A DNA stretch of 64,000 nt from an uncultured Clostridia bacterium (lineage in GTDB: Bacteria; Bacillota; Clostridia; Christensenellales; CAG-314): positions 1-64,000 of the forward strand of contig CAKQEP010000005.1 in the NCBI GenBank assembly GCA_934230325.1, given 5' to 3'. The translations under genes and the position numbers were made by a program. Each line of letters starts with the position of its first letter. The stretch's first letter is position 1. This document shows, in pieces, positions 26,963 through 35,119 of this stretch. The notes beneath the pieces are model-generated. The model was not told the origin of the DNA and did not search any database. It worked only from the letters and a program-made list of their open reading frames with translations.

Positions 26963-28759
26963 TTAATCGTGATTTTCTGTGCCGTGTTTTAAATCAAAAT
27001 AGATTTCTACCGCAAAATTAACCTTTGTCGCTACCTGCGGTTGCGGAAGAATTATACGGTAACAAAATCTGTCGTCGGTCACCTGCAAACCGTTTGTATA
27101 GTCGTACGGAAGGGAAAATACCGCCGTCGTGTCAAAAGCGAGAATACTTCCGTCGTCGGAAACAAAGTCGAATCCGTTTTGAGTTTGCAAAACGCTACCC
27201 TCTCCCAAGTCGCGCCAACCGTCAAAATCGGCAAGATACTGCAATTTGCAACGGGAGGAAAAGGCGTATTTTTGCGAAACTATTTCTTTTTCCGTCACTT
27301 TGCGTTGCCAGTCGTACCAGTCGCATATTTTGGTATACTCCGTTTTTCCGTCGACAGCGCGCAAGCGGTTGTACTCGTCTAATTGCCAACGCTTGCCGCA
27401 CTCTTCGCAAAAAATTTCGCTACCCTTGCTTGCTGTTTTAAACTGCGCGCCGCAATTAGGACAAGCGTAAAGAATGTTGTGCAGACCTTCCGCCCTGTCC
27501 TTGTTTTTAAGTTTAAAGCCGTTTTTGCGTTGGTACTCAAAATCGTCCACGTGCGCAAAGTTCTTTTGCAAAACGTCGTCTATCTGTTTAGGCGTCATTT
27601 TTGCAACGTCGTCGGCGGTAAGAATCAAATCGTATTTGACGCTGACGGGAAATCTACGCAGTTTGTTTGCCCATTTGGGACGGGCAATATACGCGCCTTC
27701 CGTAAGCATAAATACTACCGGCACTTTGCACAATTTTATGAATTTTGCCATAGCGGGACGCACTATGCCCGCCCTGCCGTCGCTGCTCACTTTGCCTTCC
27801 GGATAAAAAGTGAGTACGCCTTTGCGTTTAAACACTTTTTGCGCTTCTCTTATCGCGCCGATACTGTTGTCAAACTGCCGTTTGGGTATTATCCCCATAT
27901 TTCTAAAAAGTTTAGGGTGTCCGACAAACTGTCCGTACGCCACTATATAATTGCTCAATTTAGGATAAAAAACAGGCGTGACCACTCTAAAATCCGCCGC
28001 CGACCCGTGATTGTTTATCACAAGATATGGCGGTTTAAGTTCTTTCAAGGCGGTTTTGTCCGCCTTCCCTTTAAAAAATAATTTGAAAAATGGCTTTCCG
28101 TAAAAAACACAACCCAAAAACAACAAAAATCTGTGCGGCTTTTTTGTTTCCAACGTGGGCATTTGAGTGCTTTGGGATTGTTCGTAATATATTTTGTCTA
28201 TTTCCTGCGAGTATTCGTCTGCAAAATCGGTAGCCATAAACCACAACCGCAAAGCAAACACCGTGTCGAGAGCCACTATGGCAAAGTTTATTACCGCAAC
28301 AAAATTTTTTAAAAACAACGTAATATCCGCGCCGATAGTGTGGTCGGAATATACGGTCGCGACGGAAGTCACCGCCACAAAAAACAAATAAATAATTATC
28401 CGAGAATCAATTACGACGCTACTTCTGTGGCAATAGTTGACGAGAGCGTCGTAAACTTCCGGATAATTTTTGTCGGATTTTTTTTCGTCGCACAAGCGGC
28501 GAGCGTTTTTTAACAAAATTCTGCAAAAAACGATGGAAAAAACGTCGTACGCAAGCAAAACGCCAAAAGGAAAATAATACAAGTACAACGATAGGTTTAC
28601 GCCGCAAAAAATCAAAACGCTAAAAACAACGGTCAGCAATTTGACCGCAACAACCGCCGCTTCGCCCCATTGACGAAGCCTGTTTGCTTTTATTACCTGT
28701 TTGTACGCGTCCGTCTTGACGGAATCAAACAATATATCGTATCGTATGCTTTTTTTCAT
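26963..28759 (-). CDS. Acyltransferase (PlsC type) with membrane and zinc-ribbon extensions
   Basis: A 598-residue fusion. Residues 35-180 hold about four membrane helices; residues 240-400 form a lysophospholipid acyltransferase domain with HGSAAD at 251-256 (the HX4D catalytic motif), GIIPKRQF near 289 and FYPEGK at 318-323; residues 433-454 are a zinc ribbon (CPNC...CEEC); the last 140 residues are a beta-rich domain I do not recognise. It should acylate a membrane lipid such as lysophosphatidate. The ATG overlaps the divIC stop (TGATG), so I prefer it to the GTG six codons upstream. Confidence 0.85.
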   Translation of the reverse strand: MKKSIRYDILFDSVKTDAYKQVIKANRLRQWGEAAVVAVKLLTVVFSVLIFCGVNLSLYLYYFPFGVLLAYDVFSIVFCRILLKNARRLCDEKKSDKNYPEVYDALVNYCHRSSVVIDSRIIIYLFFVAVTSVATVYSDHTIGADITLFLKNFVAVINFAIVALDTVFALRLWFMATDFADEYSQEIDKIYYEQSQSTQMPTLETKKPHRFLLFLGCVFYGKPFFKLFFKGKADKTALKELKPPYLVINNHGSAADFRVVTPVFYPKLSNYIVAYGQFVGHPKLFRNMGIIPKRQFDNSIGAIREAQKVFKRKGVLTFYPEGKVSSDGRAGIVRPAMAKFIKLCKVPVVFMLTEGAYIARPKWANKLRRFPVSVKYDLILTADDVAKMTPKQIDDVLQKNFAHVDDFEYQRKNGFKLKNKDRAEGLHNILYACPNCGAQFKTASKGSEIFCEECGKRWQLDEYNRLRAVDGKTEYTKICDWYDWQRKVTEKEIVSQKYAFSSRCKLQYLADFDGWRDLGEGSVLQTQNGFDFVSDDGSILAFDTTAVFSLPYDYTNGLQVTDDRFCYRIILPQPQVATKVNFAVEIYFDLKHGTENHD

Positions 28760-29046
28760 CAGTCGCCGGATTTCCACACCGTGTCGCCGGCGTCAATCAT
28801 TCCTTTCTGTTCCCTCAGATACTTTTCTATCTCTTCCTTTATCAGTCGGTAATTGCCGTCGAGAGTTTCTTCGCCCAAATCCTCTTTCAGTTGCTGCAAC
28901 TTGTCTAATCTTTCTTGCAGGTTTTTTTGTTTTATGTTGAGTTGTATTTTTTGCGCGATGAGCGTAATAAGTATCAACACCAAAATAAATACCAACGCAA
29001 CTGCCGACACTACGAGAAATTTTGCTTTTTTTGTGTCTGTCCGCAT
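28759..29046 (-). CDS. divIC: Septum formation initiator DivIC/FtsB family
   Basis: A 95-residue single-pass protein: basic N-terminus, membrane helix (about 8-33, FLVVSAVALVFILVLILITL) and a coiled coil (35-80, QKNLQERLDKLQQLKEDLG). This is the DivIC/FtsB architecture that links the divisome to FtsL and FtsQ. Third gene of yabP-yabQ-divIC, the Bacillus order. Almost the whole gene is covered by the other-frame C-terminus of the yabQ ORF. The ATG is preferred to an upstream TTG that abuts the AAAGGAG site. Confidence 0.85.
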   Translation of the reverse strand: MRTDTKKAKFLVVSAVALVFILVLILITLIAQKIQLNIKQKNLQERLDKLQQLKEDLGEETLDGNYRLIKEEIEKYLREQKGMIDAGDTVWKSGD

Positions 29047-29380
29047 ATTCTTTTGCAACTCCTTTGATTAAAATCGCTATTTTATTATACAACCGCAACA
29101 AAAGACTGTCAAGCGTCTTTTTAAACAAAAGAACGTAAGCAAGTACCCCGACAAATATTCCCAAAAGATAAAACAGACGTATTTCCATATCGCAAAACCG
29201 CGAAAATCCGAATATTATCAACCCGCCCGACGCTAACCCGAACAATGCGTCCACCGCAAAATTCGCCGCCTTTTTGTAGGATTTTGCGCAAAAAAATAAA
29301 CTGTACAAAACCCCTATCGCTACGCCGCACACCGCAAAAGCAAAAAAAATCGTCATTTGTCCGCGCGTATCGCTTATCAC
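28793..29380 (-). CDS. yabQ: Spore cortex biosynthesis protein YabQ
   Basis: A 195-residue ORF. Residues 1-108 carry membrane helices (MTIFFAFAVCGVAIGVLYSLF, then near 37-56 and 68-85) matching the YabQ family needed for spore cortex formation. From residue about 109 the reading continues in another frame through divIC and becomes very basic (RHKKSKISRS, KTKKPARKIRQ), unlike YabQ. This looks like a lost stop codon with overprinting, or a sequencing frameshift. The GTG start overlaps the yabP stop. Confidence 0.75.
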   Translation of the reverse strand: MISDTRGQMTIFFAFAVCGVAIGVLYSLFFCAKSYKKAANFAVDALFGLASGGLIIFGFSRFCDMEIRLFYLLGIFVGVLAYVLLFKKTLDSLLLRLYNKIAILIKGVAKEYADRHKKSKISRSVGSCVGIYFGVDTYYAHRAKNTTQHKTKKPARKIRQVAATERGFGRRNSRRQLPTDKGRDRKVSEGTERND

Positions 29381-29640
29381 TTGAACATTCCTTTAAAACT
29401 GAATTTTTTTCCGCCGTCAAAATAGGATACCGACGTTATCTTTTGACATTTTGCAGTCAATGCGCCGTTGTTTACGTCCAACTTGTCTGCCGATAGTCCG
29501 TCACCCTTTATCGAAAGTTTTTTGTCCCCGAGATTCAAACATATCTCCTTATCAAAAATGCTTACGACTTGCTCTATTCCCGTCACTACTACTTTGTTTC
29601 CGTCAACAAAAAGAGTGTGTGTTTTTGCCGTTTCCGTCAT
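29377..29640 (-). CDS. yabP: Spore cortex protein YabP
   Basis: An 87-residue YabP-family protein; the body reads GIEQVVSIFDKEICLNLGDKKLSIKGDGLS, a beta-helix-like YabP/YqfC pattern. It acts in the mother cell at the forespore membrane for cortex assembly. Start at MTETAKTH follows GGGAGGG by 6 bases, better than the longer frame from 29670. First of the yabP-yabQ-divIC group. Confidence 0.85.
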   Translation of the reverse strand: MTETAKTHTLFVDGNKVVVTGIEQVVSIFDKEICLNLGDKKLSIKGDGLSADKLDVNNGALTAKCQKITSVSYFDGGKKFSFKGMFK

Positions 29641-29659
29641 AGTTTGCCCTCCCTTTTTA

Positions 29660-29667
29660 ATTATATG
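29660..29667 (-). promoter_or_regulatory. Possible sporulation (sigma-E) -10 box for yabP
   Basis: Minus strand CATATAAT resembles the sigma-E -10 consensus (CATAnnaT), about 20 bases upstream of the yabP start. The upstream -35 region is a poor match, so a housekeeping reading TATAAT is also possible. Confidence 0.3.
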
Positions 29668-29719
29668 CAAAGGGTGAGAATTGTTAGCACCAAATAGTTT
29701 CGGTTGCTTTTATACAAAA

Positions 29720-29741
29720 ACGGACGGCTTAAGCCGTCCGT
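29720..29741 (-). terminator. Terminator after cysS
   Basis: Palindrome ACGGACGGCTT-AAGCCGTCCGT followed on the minus strand by TTTTTG, 25 bases past the cysS stop. Confidence 0.85.
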
Positions 29742-29765
29742 CGTCGTTTTTAAAAAATCGTCGCT

Positions 29766-31163
29766 CTATTGAATTTTGTTGAGTTGGTAGCCCGTTGCGC
29801 TGTCCTTTATTTCGTAACCCGCTTGCTTTATCAGGTCGCGAAGTTCGTCGCTTTTTGCCCAGTCTTTGTTTTTGCGAGCGGCAAACCTTTCTTCCGCGAG
29901 TTTTGACACTTCCTGCGGGATGTCTTCCTGCGGTTTTTGCTGGTCTTCGGGAAGTTTGTCAAGGCTTAATGCAAACACTTTGTCCCACTTTAACGCAAGC
30001 GCATAAATATCTTTGCTCTTTGGCAATTTGACGAGTTTCCAAAGTATTCCTAATCCCATAGGAACGTTGAGGTCGTCGTTTATCGCGTCAAAAAATTCTT
30101 GGTCAAAATCTGCCAAAACTTTCTCGTCCGTCTTTGCGTCGCTTTGGCTGTGTTGCTTTAACAAAGCGAGCAAGCGAGCGTACGCCGTCTTTGCCGCCGC
30201 TAAGTTTTCAAAGGTAAAGTTGAGTTTTTGGCGGTAATGAGTGTTTAGGCAAAAATAACGGAAATCCATAGCGGAATATCCTTTTTGCTCCAAATCTTTG
30301 AGAAGATAGCAGTTTCCCAAAGATTTGCTCATCTTTCCGCCGTCGTACAACATAAATTCGCCGTGCATCCAGTAATTTACGCACTTTTTGCCCAACCAAC
30401 ACTCGCTCTGCGCTATCTCGTTTTCGTGGTGAATGGGAATATGGTCGATGCCGCCGGTATGAATATCAAACGGACTGCCGAGATATTTGTTGCTCATAGC
30501 GGTGCACTCTATGTGCCAACCGGGAAACCCTTTTCCCCACGGACTGTCCCATTGCTGTATATGGTTTGGTTGAGCGTTTTTCCACAACGCAAAATCGGCG
30601 GGATGACGTTTTTGGTCGTTTACTTCTACGCGCGCGCCGCTCCGCTGTTCTTCGAGATTTATTCCGCTCAACTGACCGTATTTGGGGAATTTTTCTACCG
30701 AAAAATAAATTCCGTCGTCGGTCTTGTACGCATAACCTTTTGCCAACAAGTCCTCCACTATCTTTATCATTTCGGGAATATTCTCCGTCGCTTTGGGCGT
30801 GACCGTCGGACGCTTGACATTCAACGCTTTAAGGTCGTCAAAAAATTGCGCGGATATTGCGTCGGCAATCTCTTTGGGCGTCTTTTTTTGCTCCCTCGCG
30901 GATTTTTCCATCTTGTCCTCGCCGTCATCTGCGTCGGATAAAAGATGCCCTACGTCGGTAATGTTCATAACCGATTTAACCTTGTATCCGTCGTATTCCA
31001 GCACGCGGCGCAACGTGTCCATAAAAACGTAAGCGCGCATGTTTCCTATGTGGGCGTAATTGTATACGGTCGGACCGCAACTATACATGCGTACGAGATG
31101 CGGATCGATGGGAACAAAATCTTCTTTTTTGCGGGATAGCGTATTGAATACTTTTAACGTCAT
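29766..31163 (-). CDS. cysS: Cysteinyl-tRNA synthetase
   Basis: A 465-residue class I synthetase charging tRNA-Cys. CGPTVYNYAHIGN holds the first zinc Cys and HIGH signature; HIECTAMS and the zinc ligands follow; KMSKSLGN (about 267) is the KMSKS loop; the C-terminal DALR-type domain includes an AARKNKDWAKSDELRD motif. I start at MTLKVFNTL (31163), which has AAGGTG upstream; the longer frame would read through the structured leader. Confidence 0.95.
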   Translation of the reverse strand: MTLKVFNTLSRKKEDFVPIDPHLVRMYSCGPTVYNYAHIGNMRAYVFMDTLRRVLEYDGYKVKSVMNITDVGHLLSDADDGEDKMEKSAREQKKTPKEIADAISAQFFDDLKALNVKRPTVTPKATENIPEMIKIVEDLLAKGYAYKTDDGIYFSVEKFPKYGQLSGINLEEQRSGARVEVNDQKRHPADFALWKNAQPNHIQQWDSPWGKGFPGWHIECTAMSNKYLGSPFDIHTGGIDHIPIHHENEIAQSECWLGKKCVNYWMHGEFMLYDGGKMSKSLGNCYLLKDLEQKGYSAMDFRYFCLNTHYRQKLNFTFENLAAAKTAYARLLALLKQHSQSDAKTDEKVLADFDQEFFDAINDDLNVPMGLGILWKLVKLPKSKDIYALALKWDKVFALSLDKLPEDQQKPQEDIPQEVSKLAEERFAARKNKDWAKSDELRDLIKQAGYEIKDSATGYQLNKIQ

Positions 31164-31200
31164 AAAAATCACCTTAACGAGTTGATAAGTTTTGTATGGT

Positions 31201-31294
31201 CGTTGCAAAAGTCGTTGCCTAAACGGTTTAAAAAGACGTGTGAGGCGTATACGACGCCCTACGTTAAAGGCTGTAGGCGGTTGTCCTTGCAACG
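31201..31294 (-). promoter_or_regulatory. Structured cysS leader, possible cis-regulator
   Basis: The 140-base leader has complementary ends CGTTGCAA (31287-31294 on the minus strand) and TTGCAACG (31201-31208). Inside, a hairpin CGCCTAC...GTAGGGCG competes with GGCGT...ACGCC, which shares the same GGCG. No T-box antiterminator sequence is present. Function unknown. Confidence 0.45.
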
Positions 31295-31303
31295 CTCGTG
31301 TGT

Positions 31304-31332
31304 ATTATATACAATTTATTAAATTTTGACAA
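31304..31332 (-). promoter_or_regulatory. cysS promoter
   Basis: Minus strand TTGTCA (31327-31332), 17 bases, TATAAT (31304-31309). It lies back to back with the serS leader. Confidence 0.8.
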
Positions 31333-31415
31333 CTTTTTTTGCCTTAAAAGTAGCCATTTATCTGCAAATATGGTAAAATATTTAATTGTAATTTGACAAC
31401 CATCGGAGGAAATAT

Positions 31416-32684
31416 ATGCTCGATATAAAATTTTTAACGGAAAACACTCAATTTGTCAAAGACGCGCTGCACAACCGCAACGGAAATTTTGACGAATACG
31501 TAGATTGCGCCGTGCAAAACGACGCGTTGCGCAAAAAAATTATCGCCGAAGTAGAAGCGCTCAAAGCAAAACGCAATACCGAAAGCGAGAATATCGCAAA
31601 ACTCAAACGCGAAAAACAAGACGCAAGCGCGCTTATTGCCGATATGCAGGCTATCGGCGTCAAAATTAAAGAACTCGACGCACAACTTTCAGACGCAGAA
31701 TCCAAAATAAGAGATAGTCTGCTTAATATACCCAACATTCCGCATTCGAGTTGCCCTATCGGTCTTTCCGACGAGCAAAACGTAGAAGTTCGCAAGTGGG
31801 GCGAACCGACAAAATTCGATTTTCAACCTAAACCGCACTGGACGTTGGGAGAAGATTTAAAAATTTTGGACTGGCCACGCGCGGCAAAAATAAGCGGAGC
31901 GCGCTTTACGGTATATCGCGGACTTGCCGCAAAGTTGGAGCGGAGCGTGTTTACGTTTATGTTGGACGTGCACACCGCAAACGGCTATACCGAAATTCTG
32001 CCGCCTTATTTGGTAAACCGCGCAAGTATGACGACAACGGGACAACTTCCTAAATTTGAGGAAGACGCTTTCGCAGTCAAAAACAACGATTATTTTCTCG
32101 TGCCGACGGCAGAAGTCCCCGTCACAAATTTGCACAGGGACGAAATTCTGTCTGCGGACGAGTTGCCGATAAAATATTGCGCGTATACCGCATGTTTCCG
32201 CGCAGAAGCAGGCTCGGCGGGAAGAGATACGAGAGGACTTATCAGACAACACCAGTTCAACAAGGTGGAGTTGGTAAAGTTTGCCCACCCGCAAACGAGT
32301 TATGACGAGTTGGAAAAATTGACAAACGACGCCGAACGCATTTTGCAAATGCTTAAACTCCCCTACCACGTTATGGCGTTGTCGACGGGCGATATCGGCG
32401 TAAGTTCCGCAAAAACATACGACCTCGAAGTATGGTTGCCGAGTTACAACCGCTACGTAGAAATATCTTCTTGTAGCAATTTTGAGTCTTATCAGGCGCG
32501 CAGAGGCAACATAAGATTCCGCGATACCGACGGAAAACTCAAATACGTTCACACGCTCAACGGTAGCGGCTTGGCAGTCGGACGTACCGTCGCCGCCATT
32601 ATGGAAAACTATCAAAACGCCGACGGCTCTATCACCGTTCCCGACGTTCTCGTACCGTATATGGGTTGCAAAGTCATTAAATAA
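31416..32684 (+). CDS. serS: Seryl-tRNA synthetase
   Basis: A 422-residue class II synthetase charging tRNA-Ser. An N-terminal antiparallel coiled coil (about 25-105) grips the tRNA long arm; motif 2 [21 protein letters not shown] (split near 258-278) and motif 3 [10 protein letters not shown] (about 375) form the active site. The start follows CGGAGG. A -10-like TGGTAAAAT lies at 31371-31379 without a good -35. No T-box leader is visible; the leader is under 40 bases. Confidence 0.97.
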   Translation: MLDIKFLTENTQFVKDALHNRNGNFDEYVDCAVQNDALRKKIIAEVEALKAKRNTESENIAKLKREKQDASALIADMQAIGVKIKELDAQLSDAESKIRDSLLNIPNIPHSSCPIGLSDEQNVEVRKWGEPTKFDFQPKPHWTLGEDLKILDWPRAAKISGARFTVYRGLAAKLERSVFTFMLDVHTANGYTEILPPYLVNRASMTTTGQLPKFEEDAFAVKNNDYFLVPTAEVPVTNLHRDEILSADELPIKYCAYTACFRAEAGSAGRDTRGLIRQHQFNKVELVKFAHPQTSYDELEKLTNDAERILQMLKLPYHVMALSTGDIGVSSAKTYDLEVWLPSYNRYVEISSCSNFESYQARRGNIRFRDTDGKLKYVHTLNGSGLAVGRTVAAIMENYQNADGSITVPDVLVPYMGCKVIK

Positions 32685-32704
32685 AGTCACCAAAACACAC
32701 ATAC

Positions 32705-32743
32705 GTATTTAAAAACTCCGTGTAAAACGGAGTTTTTAAATAC
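32705..32743 (+). terminator. Terminator after serS
   Basis: Perfect 16-base arms GTATTTAAAAACTCCG and its complement around TGTAAAA; the last arm is T-rich. Confidence 0.85.
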
Positions 32744-32813
32744 GATAAAACCAAAAACCTGTTCACGCCAAAAGTTGTAAAACTTTTTGGGAAAAGGAGC
32801 GGCAAGCGTAAAA

Positions 32814-32846
32814 GCAAAAAGACCGTCCAAAGGACAGTCTTTTTGC
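32814..32846 (-). terminator. Terminator after tRNA-Leu
   Basis: Minus strand GCAAAAAGACTGTCC...GGACGGTCTTTTTGC. A second small stem GTCGC...GCGAC lies between the tRNA 3' end and this hairpin. Confidence 0.8.
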
Positions 32847-32868
32847 ATAAGTCGCTTTGCTGCGACGC

Positions 32869-32955
32869 TGGTGCGGATGACAGGACTTGAACCTGCACGA
32901 AGAATCCCCCATAAGATCCTTAGTCTTATGCGTCTGCCAATTCCGCCACATCCGC
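32869..32955 (-). tRNA. tRNA-Leu (anticodon AAG)
   Basis: An 87-base type II tRNA with CCA encoded: acceptor GCGGATG/CATCCGC, anticodon stem AAGA/TCTT with loop CTAAGGA, long variable arm, and GGTTCAAGTCC in the T arm. Confidence 0.95.
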
Positions 32956-32972
32956 ATGTTTAATGCTAAATG

Positions 32973-33001
32973 ATTATAGTATAAACCGCCAAAAAGGTCA
33001 A
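32973..33001 (-). promoter_or_regulatory. tRNA-Leu promoter
   Basis: Minus strand TTGACC (32996-33001), 17 bases, TATAAT (32973-32978). Confidence 0.85.
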
Positions 33002-33072
33002 TCGTTTTTAAGCAACTTTTTTAAAAAATTTTTGCTCTTTGTCGGCGGCAACTTCTTTTGTCCCGTTTTTGG

Positions 33073-33078
33073 TATAAT
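33073..33078 (+). promoter_or_regulatory. Possible -10 box for mazF
   Basis: TATAAT about 110 bases upstream of mazF; the -35 region (ACTTCT) is poor. The leader contains GGACGG, which could pair with CCGTCC just before the AAAGGA ribosome site. Confidence 0.4.
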
Positions 33079-33188
33079 TTGCGCCTTTGCGGCAATAATT
33101 AACGACGGACGGAAATACATACACTTTTTTTTACATATCCGAATATTGTATTGTAGACGTTGGTTTTGCCGTCCAAAGGATGTGCCGA

Positions 33189-33533
33189 ATGATTAAACGG
33201 GGAGAACTTTATTACGCAGATCTCAGCCCTGTCGTAGGCAGCGAGCAAGGAGGCGTACGTCCCATACTGGTATTGCAAAACGATATAGGCAACAAATACA
33301 GTCCGACTATTATCGCGGCGGCAACTACGTCAAAACTCAACAAAGCCAAGTTACCCACTCATATTTTGCTGCCGACGACCGTTTCGGCATTACCAAAGGA
33401 TAGCGTCGTCTTGTTGGAACAGATACGGACGATAGACAAAACACGGCTTAAAGAAAAAATCGGAGAACTGCCTTCGGAAATCATGCAAGAGGTAAACAAC
33501 GCTCTGCTTATCAGTCTGGGTTTTTTTAACTGA
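33189..33533 (+). CDS. mazF: MazF/PemK endoribonuclease toxin
   Basis: A 114-residue toxin that cuts single-stranded mRNA. Features: [30 protein letters not shown], the MazF core with the Arg-Pro active-site loop; [13 protein letters not shown]; and [11 protein letters not shown] near 80. The start at 33189 is set by AAAGGA 8 bases upstream. In Bacilli the antitoxin gene (ndoAI) lies directly upstream; here the preceding 230 bases encode only a tRNA on the other strand and no antitoxin-like frame. Whether it is silenced by a distant antitoxin cannot be seen. Confidence 0.93.
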   Translation: MIKRGELYYADLSPVVGSEQGGVRPILVLQNDIGNKYSPTIIAAATTSKLNKAKLPTHILLPTTVSALPKDSVVLLEQIRTIDKTRLKEKIGELPSEIMQEVNNALLISLGFFN

Positions 33534-33574
33534 TTTGTTTTAAAGCCGAAAAAAATATCGTTGCCTACGTAAAC

Positions 33575-33599
33575 GAGGGGCGGCATTTAGCCTCCCCTC
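33575..33599. terminator. Terminator between mazF and the antiporter
   Basis: GAGGGGCGG and CCTCCCCTC with one mismatch and a 7-base loop, then TTTTG on the plus strand; it serves the two convergent genes. Confidence 0.75.
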
Positions 33600-33628
33600 T
33601 TTTGTCGCATTTTTTTAGATACGTATCT

Positions 33629-34999
33629 TTATTTTTGAGTTTCGTCCGTCTGCGCGGCGCATTGTTGCGGAGTGTTTTCCGTTGCTTGCGGCTGAGGTTG
33701 TTCCTCCGTTTGCGAGGGCGAATTTTGCTCCGACATAGATAAGGCAACGCCGCAAGCGGGGCAGACTTCCAACGGTTTAAGCGTATTTTTTGCCGATAAT
33801 TCTTTTGAATAAGTCCACTTTAAACACAACGGCGTAAGCAAGGAACTGAGTATAATAAGTATAAGCACAAAGGGCATTATCGCGCTGTCAAGCATTCCGT
33901 TATCAATGCCTTTTTGCGCGCAGACAAGCACGACTTCTGCACGAGCCATCATACCGATGCCCACTCTCAAACTGTCCTTAAAGGAATATTTGCATATTTT
34001 TGCGCCGATACCCGCTCCGAGCAGTTTGCCCAACAGTCCCGCCGCAACAAAAGCGACGCCGAAACCTATCATTTTGCCGTCTATCCCGCTGAAAGAAGTG
34101 GTTATGCCGATATTTGCAAAAAACACGGGGGCAAAAATCATATAGTTGCTCATTTCGATTTTTTGGTCGATATACGACGAGTTGTGCAGTCCCGACAGCA
34201 CCAAACCGGCAAAGTATGCGCCGGTAATATCCGCAACTCCAAAAATCTTTTCCGCAAAGTATGCGTACAAAAAGCAAGTCGCAAAGCCAAAAATAGGCAA
34301 TCTGCGTTTGTGCGACCAACGGTCGTCCATCCGCTTAAACAACAAGTGAATGAGTATGCCTACCCCTATCGCAACGGCAAAAAATCTCGCAGATTTTCCC
34401 AAAACGACGAGAACGTCCATTGCCGAACCGGTGTTTTTTAATCCGATAAACAACGACAGCAATATCACGCCGATAACGTCGTCCAAAATTGCGGCGGCAA
34501 CGATAGCCGTCCCGACTTTGGAGTTGAGTTTGCCCATTTCTTTAAGGGTTGCGACGGTCACGCTCACCGAAGTTGCGGCAAGCACCGTTCCGTAAAAAAG
34601 ATTGTCGTATAGTTTTTCTCCCGCAAGCGCGCCGAAACCGCCGTTAAAAAGCGTCGCGACGACAAATCCGAGTCCTAAAGGAACAACAACGCCCAACGTT
34701 GTGATTACAATCGTTGCGCCGCCCACCTTTTTAAATTGACTTAAATCCGTTTCGATACCGGCGGAAAACATTATCAATATTACGCCGATTTTGGCAATGA
34801 AAGATAAGCCTTCCATCGTTCCGTGTTCTCCGGTAGTAAAAATCGGCTGATTTGGTATCAGTTCTATTAGCCCGAGCAAAAGCCCCGCAACCAACATGCC
34901 CACAACCTGCGGCAAACCTAAACGACGGCATACGATTGATAGGTTTTTTGACAGCAAAAGTATCAACGCCAAAGGCAACAAGATTTCAAAATAATTCAT
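33629..34999 (-). CDS. Cation:proton antiporter, CPA2 (Kef/NapA) family
   Basis: A 456-residue membrane exchanger. It has about 12 helices from residue 5 to 385, with GLPQVVGMLVAGLLLG near the start and the ion-binding core AAAILDDVIGVILL (paired Asp near 157-158) typical of CPA2 Na+(K+)/H+ antiporters. A soluble tail carries one CPAC motif, then a Gln/Glu/Pro-rich low-complexity end. It exports cations to hold pH and volume. I start at MNYFEILL; the earlier Met lacks a ribosome site. Confidence 0.9.
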   Translation of the reverse strand: MNYFEILLPLALILLLSKNLSIVCRRLGLPQVVGMLVAGLLLGLIELIPNQPIFTTGEHGTMEGLSFIAKIGVILIMFSAGIETDLSQFKKVGGATIVITTLGVVVPLGLGFVVATLFNGGFGALAGEKLYDNLFYGTVLAATSVSVTVATLKEMGKLNSKVGTAIVAAAILDDVIGVILLSLFIGLKNTGSAMDVLVVLGKSARFFAVAIGVGILIHLLFKRMDDRWSHKRRLPIFGFATCFLYAYFAEKIFGVADITGAYFAGLVLSGLHNSSYIDQKIEMSNYMIFAPVFFANIGITTSFSGIDGKMIGFGVAFVAAGLLGKLLGAGIGAKICKYSFKDSLRVGIGMMARAEVVLVCAQKGIDNGMLDSAIMPFVLILIILSSLLTPLCLKWTYSKELSAKNTLKPLEVCPACGVALSMSEQNSPSQTEEQPQPQATENTPQQCAAQTDETQK

Positions 35000-35119
35000 A
35001 ATACCGTTTTTCCTCTGTAAATAATTACTCTCTGTAAACAATTACATATTGTTGCACTGTTGCACTTTTTTGTCAAGCAAAAAACGATTGATAAAGATTA
35101 TCCTATATTACTATTTTAT

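Noticed and set aside
31164..31292. 43-residue N-terminal extension of CysS
   Set aside because: It reads through the structured leader, is Arg-rich, and the AAGGTG-preceded ATG at 31163 gives the normal family start.
31164..31415. T-box riboswitch for cysS or serS
   Set aside because: No conserved T-box antiterminator sequence or terminator hairpin is present in either leader.
32963..33196. 77-codon ORF before mazF as an antitoxin
   Set aside because: Hydrophobic and aromatic composition without DNA-binding or MazE features; it overlaps the tRNA-Leu promoter region and has no ribosome site.
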